From NCBI GenBank assembly GCA_034509925.1, contig CM067534.1, positions 3,120,001-3,184,000 of the forward strand: 64,000 bases of DNA. Direction: 5' to 3'. The position numbers and the translations under genes are program-made. Below are positions 35,988 through 48,000 of the stretch, piece after piece (the first letter of the stretch is position 1; every line of letters starts with the position of its first letter). Under the pieces are notes generated by a model that was given only the letters and a program-made list of their open reading frames with translations, did no database searches and was not told the DNA's origin. This DNA is from Hirudinaria manillensis. Lineage: Eukaryota > Annelida > Clitellata > Hirudinida > Hirudinidae.

Positions 35988-37233
35988 CATCCTCCAAGTG
36001 TTCTACCGCTCATCCGTCCATCGTTCATTCCGTCTGTCATATGAACGTTTGATCACGGACTGTTCCTGGCGCGAATAATTCCATTTGACGAGGATGATGC
36101 TTCGATGATGAATGGAGTCTGGAGTGATTGAATTTCGACGGACACGTCCAAGGATGTTGGGGAATGGAAGAAGAATGAAAGAGGCAGAAAATTAAGATGA
36201 AAAGGAATAATAATAATAATAATAATAATAATATTAGTAAAATGAATAAAAATTCATATCAATTATTCATTACTATTAATAATTCATTATCTGTGACATC
36301 AATAATAATAATATTAATAATAATTATTATAAAACCAACAGCTACTAAACAAACGAATTTTATTCATTAACAAAACAGCGGAAATAAATGAATAAATGGA
36401 AAAAGAAAAGCCATCATAATTTCAAATCGGTTCAGTTCTGCGGTGCAGAGTGGATTCTGATTGTGGTCACAGCTCCTTCAGGAAGTCTCACGTGATAATT
36501 GCGTTACGTCCACCTTAAAGAGGCTCCTCCCACTTCTCATCGTCGTAGTGGTCCTCTTCCTCCTCCTCCTCCTCCTCCTCATCATCATCATCATCTTCTT
36601 CTTCTTCTTATCATTAACATTATTATTGTTATTATTATTATTATCAATATTATTATTTCCCTCCATTATTCATGTCACTATTGAGATTATCTCATTTTAA
36701 TGAGCAGACAAGACAGCATCACACACAGATACAAAAAGAGTCGCTCGAAAAGGAAACAAGTTTTCATGAATCCTGCCGATAGACACGTAGCAAGTCCAGC
36801 CCGAGGCAGAGTTCACGACAGAACATAAACAACCCTCATCATCGTCGTCGTCTTCGTCTTCCGCTCTATATTCGCGTCTCTCTTGCAAATTCGATTAGGG
36901 AGCCGACCTATGGCTATTAACGTCATGCTATCCATGGATGGGAAAGTGATGATTTCGTGCATTTCCGATGCGCGGCTGTTTCTAAATCATTTTCAACGCC
37001 GAGTGAAGTTTGTTTGCTTGTTGTTTTGTGCTACTTTTTTCAGGCTGGGGCGTTTGTAGTTGAGAGAAATGACTTTAAGAAGACATCTAAATGATTTCCA
37101 GGTCACCGGTAGCCATTAAGTATATTGAATGTTTGCGAGGAGCGGATTCGCTCGCAGATTAACAACAAATCTTTACATCGGAATTATTTTCTACTCCCTC
37201 TTCATCTTCTTCTTCTTTTTTGTTTAAACTCAG
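35988..37233. other. Upstream region of the EF-hand gene
   Basis: Contains AAT and CTC/CAT tracts (36205-36340, 36550-36660). A pyrimidine-rich tract ending in AACTCAG at 37233 looks like a splice acceptor, so a noncoding first exon may lie here. Confidence 0.4.
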
Positions 37234-37235
37234 AA

Positions 37236-37727
37236 ATGACGTCATTTATTTTGAAAACATGGAGAAACAATGAAAGACTAAATTTGAACCCAAGAGTCAA
37301 CATGTCGAACGAGGAGGCTCTCAGAAAGCTTTTCGATGAGGCTGACACAAACAGCAATGGATCCCTCTCGTTCGAAGAATTCTCGGTTCTGATGCAACAC
37401 TACGGCTATCGGGATGAAGGCGGACTCTATATGCGAATCTTCACCTTAGTCGACAAAAATGACGACCAAAAGATCACTTTCGACGAGTTCAGAAAGGCCA
37501 TGAACAATGTTTCACTGAAAGAAAAGAAGAGTGCAGCCGCTAGAAAGACTTTTAAGATGTTTGACAAAGATGGTAACGGCGTAATTGACATGAAGGAACT
37601 CAAACAGTCATCAAAGGAACTTGGTTTGACCAAAGACGATGTGTTGAGGATACTGAAAATGATGGGCCAGAAGAAGAGGAAGACTATCAACTACGAAGAG
37701 TTCATCGTATACATGAATGCACTGTGA
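37236..37727 (+). CDS. EF-hand calcium-binding protein, calmodulin/troponin C-like (163 aa)
   Basis: A small cytosolic Ca2+ sensor. Three canonical 12-residue EF loops are visible: D37-E48, D73-E84 (position 6 is Gln instead of Gly) and D110-E121. A fourth at about 144-155 has lost its acidic ligands and is probably non-binding, though the helix frame (INYEEF) remains. This four-hand layout with one dead loop matches calmodulin-like and troponin C-like proteins. The ATG at 37236 is the first after a strong acceptor (pyrimidine run ending CAG at 37233). A second in-frame ATG at 37302 gives a 141-residue form closer to calmodulin length, so either start is possible. The coding region ends at TGA 37725-37727. 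A perfect CRE palindrome (37237-37244) overlaps the first ATG. The partner is unknown. Confidence 0.85.
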   Translation: MTSFILKTWRNNERLNLNPRVNMSNEEALRKLFDEADTNSNGSLSFEEFSVLMQHYGYRDEGGLYMRIFTLVDKNDDQKITFDEFRKAMNNVSLKEKKSAAARKTFKMFDKDGNGVIDMKELKQSSKELGLTKDDVLRILKMMGQKKRKTINYEEFIVYMNAL

Positions 37728-40140
37728 CATGGTAAAACATAGACGTTCTTGATTTCGCTTTGGTTTTGTATTACAAGTTATTTTAAATGCCCGATTTCTC
37801 GTTGATTTCTGAACGTGAAACAAATATAAGATTCAATGATCACAGGAAGATTAATTGCTATTGGTGGTTTTAAAATGATCTGTTCGCCCCTAATTAGAGT
37901 CCCTAATTAAATGTAAATATTTACTTTATCTTTTAATGCAAAATGAACATTAACACGCTAAATCTATTTAACAAACTATTAAAAGATATTAATTTATCAA
38001 ATGCTTTGTTAGTAAGAACTGATGATGATAATGATACAAAGATAATTCAATTCAAAGTAGGAAGAGATAGAGTTAACCTGTGAATTGAATATTTGCGTAC
38101 ATCTTCCATTGATCCATCCCTTCCCCCATTAATTATTAATTAATTTATTAAATTAATTGATCCATTGTGATTTGTTAACGTAATGAATTTATTTTTAACC
38201 GGACTTTATTTATACTCACCTGGTATTCAGTAGTTCATTGGGTATAAATCAAATAGCTACAGACAAGCGTAGTTTGCATAGGGATTCTAAACGTTAAATT
38301 GTTAAAACCTAACGATTTATCTTAGTAATGAGTTGCTGGAAGGTTATCATCCTAATAGGAGGTTAAGTCATTTCTTAATCGATCTGTTCTATGTCTAGTA
38401 CTCCTACTACTTAAGTACTCCAAGGAATTAGACAAATCTGCATATACTAATAGTAGTAGTAGTATTAGTCTAATATCAGTAGTGGTATATAAAGTTTTAG
38501 GTCATTAACTATTAAAGAAAAGGATAAATCAAATATTAAATATAGGTAGATGCGGTGTAACGATAATATTCTGCTATCTACTAATTTCTTAATTTGAAAT
38601 GATTTCGTGGTACAAAATATTTAATTGACAAAATAAAGTTTAATTGAAATAATATAAAATACTTCATTCCAATTTGTATATTGACCTAAATGTCTAAATC
38701 TATTGAAGCTAAATATCTGGAAAAAAATTGCCAGATTATTAACTTAGTTAAAACTTGTATTAAATATTATTCATGTTGTATCGATTTCTGTGCAATTCTT
38801 AAATAAAAAAAAAGATTTAAATCGTATTAATTGCATCAATTATTTTTAATAAATAAAGTTAAATCTCATTTAAGAATTTAAATTCACCCTCTGAATCCTA
38901 ATCTTCCACAATTCACGAACCAGATCATGGACTCACCCATTAAAGGAGAAATTCCTAAACTTGGCATCAAATCACAAGTTGATGGCATCACAAATTGTAA
39001 TTTTGGACTCCATCCAATTATGGTTTATATGGTATTTAGTATCGATCGGTTTTTCTTCTGTTCCATGGTGAGATTAGCTTACATGTCAATTAAATCTAGT
39101 CTAGAAGAAACCGCTAGCCATGTATAATAGTAAAGAAACCCGAGAAATAAAACCAAAATTGAGACAGCGTAAAAGCAATAAATCATTCATTCATTCTTTG
39201 AATTCATTCATCGCTGAAGAAATCCCAAATTCGATATCTTCAAACGTGTCAATCCATCAAATGCCAGCAGAATTTTTACATTTTTAGGTTAAAAAAAATC
39301 AAAATTCCAACCCATCCAAGCCACTCAGCTAAATGTCTCCCCATCTCTATAACAACCCAATCCACCCAAATGGCTCCCCATCTAAATGTCCACCCGCAAA
39401 GGGGCAAGCGGAGAAGAGGTGACCGAGAATAATTTTCCTCCGAGAGGCGGAGGAGATTGGGACTAGATTTCATGGACGCATCACGCACTAATGCATCCGC
39501 GACTCCGTTCCTTGTTCGATGCATAAAATTTGCCACGCTTTCCTCCTCCGGGCAGCGTTTAATTTTTATTAATCACCTTCCGAGGTCAACTCAGTCGTCA
39601 GAACAAGCGAACCGTTAATTAAGCCGATTGATATCTTAGGGAGAGAGGTTCGGTATCTCGGTTTCCTCTTTGTTTATGTTTGTTTGTTGGTTGGTTGGTT
39701 GGCTGTTTGTGTCCTTGTTTGTGTGCTTGCTTGTGTTTGTTTACGCTTATTTTATGTGTATGCTCGTATTTGGTGATTTGCAAAATGGAAGATTGGATGT
39801 ATTAATACAAGTATTAATTGTTATTGAAGTTACTTTAGGAGGATCTGTCAGTCATGTGAAAAATTGTAAAGAAACCGAAAAACCCAAGAAATCATTTTAA
39901 AAAATAACTTTTTAACGAGTTTCTGTGGTTGAAGAAGTTGTAATCACGTATCGTAATTAAATGTTAGTAAATTTAGTTTGAATTATTATTATTGTTGTTG
40001 TTGTTGTTATTATTATCATTTTTATTTTATTTTTTTAATTTTTATTATTATAGCTGTGACATCTGTTGGATTCTTGTGGCCTCTTTGGCCAGCGGTGCGT
40101 GTTGACATGCTTCTCATCTCATCCGTGAAAAACTAACCGC
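37728..40140. other. AT-rich intergenic DNA with no recognisable gene
   Basis: Frames in this stretch are short, AT-driven and without splice support. A GTTGGTTG/TGTTTG low-complexity tract lies at 39677-39740. Confidence 0.5.
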
Positions 40141-40260
40141 CGCCACCATCGTCATCATCATCATCATCATCATCATCATCGTCTTCCTTCTCCTCCTCTT
40201 CTTCATCATCCTCGTCGTCGTCGTCGTCATCACCATCACCACCATGGTCATCAAGAACAA
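40141..40260. repeat. CAT/CTC/GTC triplet-rich tract
   Basis: (CAT)n at about 40147-40181, then CTC/TTC and GTC triplets. It encodes homopolymer-like peptides on both strands by chance. Confidence 0.8.
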
Positions 40261-40389
40261 CGACAGCATCGTCACCATCGAATCACGTGACACCGGGCAT
40301 AATGGAATCTCGTTCCGCAGAAGTTGCAAAGTGCGGCCATTTGCTTTCCATCCTCTCCTCCCCACTCCGAAACTCCGGATAAACATTAT

Positions 40390-40660
40390 GACGTCATCAT
40401 TCAGTGGTTCCGCCCACTTTGAAGTTGAGTCAGGCCCCTCGCTCGCCTTACTTAATAGAATCCCAGGACTGACTGATGACCAGCGTGTTACACGTGGCCT
40501 ATGATTTATCGAGAGGCGTGGCTTGTTGCCTCCCGAGCATTTAAAGCAACCAATCAGGAAAGGGGAGGTTTTTTTGCTATTTAAAGCAACCAATGACTCG
40601 GAAGGTGGTTATGAGCTATTTAAAGGCACCAATTAAAAAGAAGGTGACTTTAAATTCATC
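40390..40660. promoter_or_regulatory. CRE plus three 40-bp repeats each carrying ATTTAAAG and CCAAT
   Basis: TGACGTCA lies at 40390-40397. ATTTAAAG(C/G) begins at 40539, 40579 and 40618, each followed within about 10 bases by a CCAAT, so a 39-40 bp unit is repeated three times with divergence. The pairing of a TATA-like box with CCAAT suggests repeated core-promoter elements. No gene start is clearly attached. Confidence 0.35.
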
Positions 40661-41120
40661 AATTTATAAGGAGAAATGAAGTCACCCAGAATATCTGATA
40701 TGAAAATATTATCAATGTTAGATTTTAACGTTAATAAATGATATTGAAATACTGACAAAACTCGGATATTCTAATATCCATGACACACATTCGTTTGGAC
40801 GACGACTTACAATAGCATCGATACCAATAGAATCAACAAACAGTATGGCGTTGACCTTAGCGATGAAAAATGTTGAACCCCTGCAAGCAACGCAATAAGT
40901 TTTGCAAATTATAAACGAAAGTCATTTAAAAACCGTTGCAAACATCTCTGACAAATCAGGGAATATTTATTCAAAGAATGCCTTTCGGATACTCAGTTGA
41001 GCAAGGGAGAAAAATGTCTCATATTTGCACATCTGCGAACGAGCAAACTGATGTATGAACAAACGAACGAATGAACGAATGAACGAATGAACGAATGAAC
41101 AAATGAATGAATGAGTGAAT

Positions 41121-41159
<39 letters not shown>

Positions 41160-42658
41160 TTATTAGAAATAATTAATTAATTAATCAATCAATTTATTTA
41201 TTTATTTTATCTTATTTTAATCTGAATTCTTCTCTTTTGACATGATTAATTCTAATTTTGATTGACTTGATGTGGACATGTGAATGTCCTTGACATTATT
41301 TTTGATAATTGCATATTAAAAAATATTTGCGTGAAATAAAAGAAAATAGCAATAAAAATAATTAACGAATGAATGAATGAAAGACAAAAAAAGTAGGAGA
41401 AATTGAAGAAATGAATGTTTCGATAACCGGTAATCTTCATTAGACTAATTAGAAGCTCATGACGGGGATTAGGCACTCAAAAATTAACTCAACACTCGCG
41501 GTCTCAGGTGTTGTAGACGAGTATTCCAATTATTTCATTTCATTCCTGCGCTACGACCTCATGTTGTATTTGTCGTCGTCGTCGTCGTCTTCATCCTCCT
41601 CTTGTTGCCAAGTCAGTCGACCGTGAAAGAATCGCATCTGCTCGGTCGACCGTGACGGACGTTTGATAATTAGGGGGAGAGTTATTTGCAGACATGTGAG
41701 ACAAAAACTTTTGATGCTGATGACGATGACTGGTGATTAACATGGTATTATGATAATCCGATGAGTACAGTGATGAAAACGATGGCAGTGTGGTGATGCT
41801 GATGATAACCGCGGGTTGATTTCTACCCCAATTACTAGCATCCATGATCGCCCGGACTACGAGCAGATTGATGGATGGCTCTCCAGGACTCCAGGCACGA
41901 CTGTAACTTCCAGAGGCGTCGTTGTTCGTCGGAGTAGCACAATGCGGCGTCGTGCTGAGTGATGGGCGCAAGAATACGCGGACAAAATCCGAGTGCGGAT
42001 TTATATCTGCGGAGAAGAGCGTCTCGCGAGAATCCGTGACAATGAATTTGACGCGGAGATACATTGACGACAGTCGATGAGCGTGTTTCCAACGTAATGA
42101 CTCGATTTCCTGACCACCTCTCGGTTTAATTACGTCCTATACACTCGTGCCTCGTAACTCCAAGTCGACACTACAATTGCTCCGAGATGCCAAAACATGC
42201 GCTCCTTTCCAATGATTCTTCCGCTTGTTCGACGCCGGACCCCGAGGAATTTGCAACGGTTGGATGGATGGAAGGACGGACGGACGGACGGGTGGATGGA
42301 TGGATGGACTGACGAGGGAAGGGTCGATGGAAGAAAGAAAGGATGGAAGGAAGGAAGGATGAAAGTGTGGTTAACGAAAGAAGTTAAAAAGAATTAATTC
42401 TAACGATCATCAATACTTCAAATATTTCAGTTTTGCAATTTAATCATTTTGAATTAAATTTTCCTTTTAATCATACCCTGCATTATTAACCAGTGCCCCT
42501 GACGTGCGAGAAAATCAAGGACACCTTGCCGTCGGAAGTGGAACAGACAGGCTGGTCACAGTTCAATGATCGAACAGCAATTTATTCCTCCAAAGCAGCC
42601 AAGCGTGACCGCTGACGATCTATTTTAAACTTCTTCGTTCACTTCCCCTCTTTCTCTC
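40661..42658. other. Intergenic DNA with tetranucleotide tracts
   Basis: GAAC/GAAT units at 41065-41115 pass into (TTTA)n at 41121-41160. GGAC/GGAT units lie at 42258-42310. A minus-strand open frame at 41591-42064 has no recognisable domain. Confidence 0.45.
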
Positions 42659-42804
42659 TTTCACCCTCTCTCTCTCTCTCTCTCCCTCTCTCTGTATGTT
42701 CAACTAGCACTTGTCTTTCCTTTCCGAAGTCCGTGAACCAAGGCGGCGTCTTGAGGTGGAAATGCTTCACCATCTGATCGATCCAAAAGAAGATAAAGTA
42801 TGTC
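42659..42804 (-). CDS. Possible coding exon of an unrecognised protein
   Basis: I do not recognise this sequence. On the minus strand, an acceptor-like TTTCAACTAG precedes 42804. The following frame reads TYFIFFWIDQMVKHFHLKTP and continues through PWFTDFGKERQ, with GC-rich third codon positions, before dissolving into a GA-rich simple repeat. A GTGAAA donor within the GA tract is possible, so the 3' limit given is approximate. Aromatic and charged residues give it a protein-like look, but no partner exon was found and it could be a decayed mobile-element fragment. Confidence 0.22.
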
Positions 42805-44399
42805 CTAGTTGAAATATGCTGGCAGGATGTCACTCTGCCATCGACGAAACTAAGCTTAACAGTGTTTGGCCAATTTGCCAATTTTGTGAATACCGAAGCG
42901 CACTGATGAAGTGCTGATCAAGTGATGGGCAATAAGTAATGATAACTGATTAACTAATTGAAAATGGTTAACCACTAATAATATCTAACTAATGGTGACT
43001 GTCGAGGAATTGAAGAGCTTGGGAATTCCTGATGATAATTGCACGGGCATAGAGTTTCAAGTGCTTGACGATAATTAGTCACAGAGTCCTTTCTTATTGT
43101 TGCCATTTTGTGTTGTGGCTGTTGTTGTTGATGTTGGTGGAGTGGATGTAATGATGAAGATTCATTGTGTTTTGAGCTCCTAACGACGTTCAAATGTTAA
43201 CGAATGTTTTTAGAGGCAGTAAAAGATGAACAGGTGATCGTAAGGACCCTCGATTCCTTCTCATTAAGTACTAATTAAGTTCATCGTCGTCGTCGTCGTC
43301 GAATGGTGTCATCGTCAGCTTCGTCGTCGTCATCATCACCTCAGATCTAATAAGCACCATCGTTGCCGCATACATTACCATCGACATTATCTTCCATTAT
43401 TTCAGGATCCAGCTATGTCATCATTATCATCACCATCACCACGATCAACATCACTATCACCAATGTCAATATCAACACAATCATTGCCATCATCATCAGA
43501 CGATGTTTCCCGTCGGAGGATTCGAATTGAGGCTGTGATTCTTGGGATCGGTTTCCTGAGACGACCAGTAATAACGTCGGAACTGAGATATTGAGCCCCT
43601 CATGCGTGAAATTGAACACCGCCTCCGCGCCACGGATCTGAAATTATAACCCCCTCCTCACTTCACCCCACCCAAAACATCCTCACCCCACCCGTCCTCC
43701 TCCCCCCAAAGAACTCACTCATTCTACCCACTTTCTGTTCGTCTCCTTCTTGTCCAATCGAAAAGGTCTAAGATTGAAAGCGCTTCCAGGACATCCAATC
43801 CTGTTTGCAAGGACGCTCTGGTGTACTTTTTTTGTTTCTCATCCAGGAGTGGAAAGCGAAAGTGGGCCTGACACGTGGTCGGACTTTCCGCCGGTCGGAG
43901 CTCGGAATTTCCAATCAAAATTGGAAAGAAATTGTTGTTTGCGGTCGAAGAATTGAATTTGTCGAACCGATGGAATAAAGTTGACCGTTCAACATCTGTG
44001 GCGTAGAATTTGATTTCCAATCCATTTACTTTGATGGGACCTCTTCAGGTGATGCAGTTCTACCCTCTCTCTCCAGTGAGTTATCTCTTCTCCTCTTGTA
44101 CCTCTTGTATATCTGTGCTCCTCATGTAAGTCTGATTGGACGTCATCAATTTAATCCAGTCCAGTTTGATTGTTCTCACCGGACACTTCTGGTATCCTAA
44201 ATGAATCAGGATGGATGGATGGATTGATTCGCTCATTTATTTTATATATCCGGTGTTCATTCCATCGTTCATCATTTTATTCTATTCCCATGCCTATTAC
44301 TTTCCATCCATCCATCCGTCCATCCATCCATCTATCCAGTCACTCGTGTCCTACATGGAAATACCTCTTCCAGCTTGCTTTTGATCGTCCGTCCTCTCC
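42805..44399. other. Intergenic DNA with no confident gene
   Basis: Contains GTC/CAT triplet-rich tracts (43280-43500) and short GGAT/CATC runs (44209-44225, 44308-44337). No exon could be supported. Confidence 0.4.
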
Positions 44400-44902
44400 A
44401 GTCGCGTGACGTCATCCTGCGCCATCACAACTTCCCTCCCACTTCTGCTCTATGACTGCACTGACTCCGCCTCTCATTCTTGAACTCACTCTCCGATTGG
44501 CCTGCCAGGTATTTTAATTTCCGTCGAATCAACCAATGATCATCCAGGAGCAAGTTCATTATTGAAACTTGTTATTAAAACCTTATAACTTTTTAATTTG
44601 GCTGCTAAAATATTTCTAAGCATTTTTTTATATTTTTTTAAACAATAAATCTCCAAACAATTTTTTTCATGTATTATCTTATCCTCAGCTTTTTTAACAG
44701 CTCGAGAAAATGTCAAATTCATTCCAAGGCTAACTCTTCTCAATCGGTTAATTCATAAATTCTCAAAAATTCTCTTCTCGACTCGTCACCCCTCAAAGAT
44801 TGCAATGGTCGATTCCAAAGTCAGCACCAATGAGAGATGCGTGATAGGAACAAACGTTAGCATCCTCAGCCGTTGATTGGATGCGTCCTCAGTCCAGGTT
44901 GC
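44400..44902 (+). promoter_or_regulatory. Upstream promoter region of the NR2E3-like gene (CRE, CCAAT)
   Basis: CRE palindrome TGACGTCA at 44407-44414, an inverted CCAAT (ATTGG) at 44496-44500 and CCAAT at 44533-44537 lie 370-500 bp upstream of the TATA box of the nuclear receptor gene. Motifs are seen; linkage to that gene is inferred from position. Confidence 0.35.
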
Positions 44903-44910
44903 TATAAAAG
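44903..44910 (+). promoter_or_regulatory. TATA box of the NR2E3-like gene
   Basis: TATAAAAG at 44903-44910 is a full match to a metazoan TATA box. It predicts a transcription start near 44930-44940 and a 5' UTR of about 100 bases before the ATG at 45035. Confidence 0.55.
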
Positions 44911-45034
44911 CCTCCACTTGACTCGTCACGTTTCGTACTTCGTCGGAAGCTGGTGAAGCGGCGACGACGACAAACGCGACTGCTACTGCTACTACGACCA
45001 CAGCAGCAAAAAGAACAGCAACAACAACGTCAAC

Positions 45035-48000
45035 ATGTCTGAAGACAACAACTCAACCACTGATGACAGACATCAAGAAAGCACGAGAGGTTTGTTGTTG
45101 ATGTTGTTGTTAAGTGCTGAGTAAATGTTTGATTTTTCTAGAATAAAAATCGATTAAGGATGCCAGAGTTTTTGGCATTTTGTAACTTGATTTTATTCTG
45201 TTTTTATTGATTAAGAATTAATATTTAATAATAAATTTATTTTTATCAAACCTGCTATTGATTTTGTAAACCACTCGTGTATGAAATTAAATGCAGAGAG
45301 TAATAAATCTATTTCAAAATAAACAAACAAGAAAACACCAGAAATGAGACTAAGAAAATGACTCAGCAATCAACAATAACAACAAAAATATCAAACTGTC
45401 CAACACACCCGACGAACAGTTGAATACTCACAGACGATCAGCGTGGTAGCCAAACGACACGGATTTAGAGCTCCAAGGATAACGTGAGAAGAAGAAGAAG
45501 GACAAAGATGGCGTTAGATTAGCCATGGAGGACAGGCATGGATCTGAACGGATGCATCTGTTCAGCGAGATGTGACTGCGGAACATTCGATTTTTCACGG
45601 TTCACCGGACACGCGCTGACCACGTGACCTGATTCAATTCGATGTCTTTCTCCTCTTGTTGTTATAGAAAATTCGTTTATTAATTTTTTTTCTGTGGATA
45701 ACCATTTAAAAATAAATTAATGCGAAAGTTTTGATTGATTTATGTTAATAATTTAAGCGGATGATTTGGATTTGTAAGTGTTACATTGACTTATTATACT
45801 CAATGAAATGAAGTAGTGATGAAATGAAGTTTGTGATGATGGTGATTTTAGTGATGAGGATATTTTAGGTTTTATCATCCCTATTTGTTAAAATAATATC
45901 TCACTTTTTCGTTAGTTGAAATCTAATTTAAAAGTAGAGGAACAACTAATTATTAATGGACAGATAAAATAATAATTATATTTTTTAAATATAATTTTAA
46001 TATAATTAATTATATATATTTTAAATACAATTTATAATTGCCATAAATACTATTATTTGCAATTGTAATAAAATTAATAACATTAATTATCTCAAAGAAT
46101 TTCTAGAAAAATACTAGTATATAATTATTATTGTTATTATTAATATTATTTTATCAGTATCGTTTACCATGGATTGCTGGAGTTATCTATTATGGACAGA
46201 ATTCATTATTTTCCAACTAGGATAAATTTGCCATTGTTTCAGTCCGATTATCCACAATTGGCACCTAACATTTGCTTTCAGAAAATGCCGCATCGCCACC
46301 CGAATCGACACTGAGCAGTGCCAACAGCTGTCCAACCTCCCCAATAGAGTCCCCAAACACCTCAGTACCCTTCTACAGATCCCCTCCCAAGGCCCCTGAC
46401 AACTCCCCAAACTCGCTGCACACTACACCATACCTTCCCGGATCGATAGCAGCCATCACGGGTTTGGTACCCTCTTCTGGCTTGTCATCTTCACCGGCCA
46501 AAATCATCTATCACCATAGGATTCCATCTCCGCCGTCACCACCGAACATCCACGTGTTCCATCGGCTCAGTCCGGAAGTCGTCACTGATCTTTCCTCTCC
46601 GAGACTCCAGCGTTTGTCCAGTCCCGTCTGCCATAACACCGCCTCCTCTTCGAGCGCCAACTCTCCGCGGCTCTCGTCTGCCAGCTTCCACGACGGTCTG
46701 ACCGGCTCGAAGAGCAAGCTGAACTGCGGAGCCATCGTAGGCCACGGATTGGGGGGTTCTCTCATGGGAGCAGCTGGGGCATCAGGGCTGTTGCTAAAGA
46801 GGACATCCCCTGGATTGACCTGCGTCGTTTGTGGCGACACCTCGAGCGGTAAACATTACGGCATTTTGGCCTGCAACGGTTGCAGTGGATTCTTCAAGCG
46901 AAGTGTCAGAAGAAAGCTCATTTACAGGTCATTACTTAATTAATTAATTTATTTATTTAGTTATTTATTTTTTTGGATTATTATTATTATTAATATGAGG
47001 TCATCATTAACCAATTCGACAACATTTCAAAAACCATGGTCATAAAATATTAACAATTCTCCTCTCAGATGTCAGGCAGGTACGGGAATGTGTACAGTTG
47101 ACAAGTCGCATAGGAATCAATGCCAGGCCTGTAGACTCAAGAAATGCCTTCAGATGGGGATGAATAAAGATGGTTGGTTGTTATGTGGGTCACTAATTAT
47201 TAATTAGATTGCAATTTTTATCTTCAATTATATTGTTATTAATAATTATCAATGTTGTTAAAATATTACGTATCATGGATATGAAATTTATTTTATCTAT
47301 CTTTGTTCGTTCACATATTTTGTCCCCTCATAAATTTTGAAAATCCTAGGCAGTCTTGCCAATGGCTGACCTTCAATAACTGTTAAAACCCTCTGACTTT
47401 TTTGATTGGGCTTCCACGACATGAACTCAAAAAAAAAATGAATGTGGCATATTTCACTTTGTGATCACGATTTGGATGACGTCACGTCATTTAGAGGTCG
47501 TGGTGACCTAACCCTAAACCTGACCCTTGGCCCAGAAACTTAACAAACCCAATTATCGCCCACTGACAAAATGTTTCATAAACTTCTGATTCTCACATCA
47601 CAAAGAACGCTGTAATATTTATTTTATTTTCTTTGCTTCTCTTACTTATCGTCCACCTAATGGTATAGTTTTATAATAACATTGTTATCAGGCAATGTAC
47701 AATACTATATAAAAATACAGTCACACAATGTCTCTATCGCGTTTCATAACCGTGGAAAAAATATCAACTTAATTAAAAAAAAACAACAACATTTCTTTTC
47801 AATACAAAATAATTTTAAAGCTCATGACTTTAGACTAGGTGGCGCAATAATTTAAGAAATATTTAAATCAGCTATTCCATCAATTACACAAATAAACATG
47901 ACAAATATCCAGGTTAATGATTTATTAAATAATTTATAATCTAAAAATTTATAACAGCGCTAGCATTAACCAAACAATAAACAGTAATTAATGATAATGA

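Noticed and set aside
35237..36052. Ile-His-Pro-Ser and Met-Asp-Gly-Trp repeat proteins, both strands
   Set aside because: They are microsatellite translations of (CATC)n; the same kind of frame occurs at 11285-11925.
41591..42092. 157- and 85-codon overlapping minus-strand frames
   Set aside because: Two different frames are open over the same GC-richer stretch, no domain is recognisable and no splice sites were found.
46511..46840. 109-codon minus-strand frame opposite the receptor N-terminus
   Set aside because: Antisense shadow of NR2E3-like exon 2, which is GC-rich and therefore low in stops.
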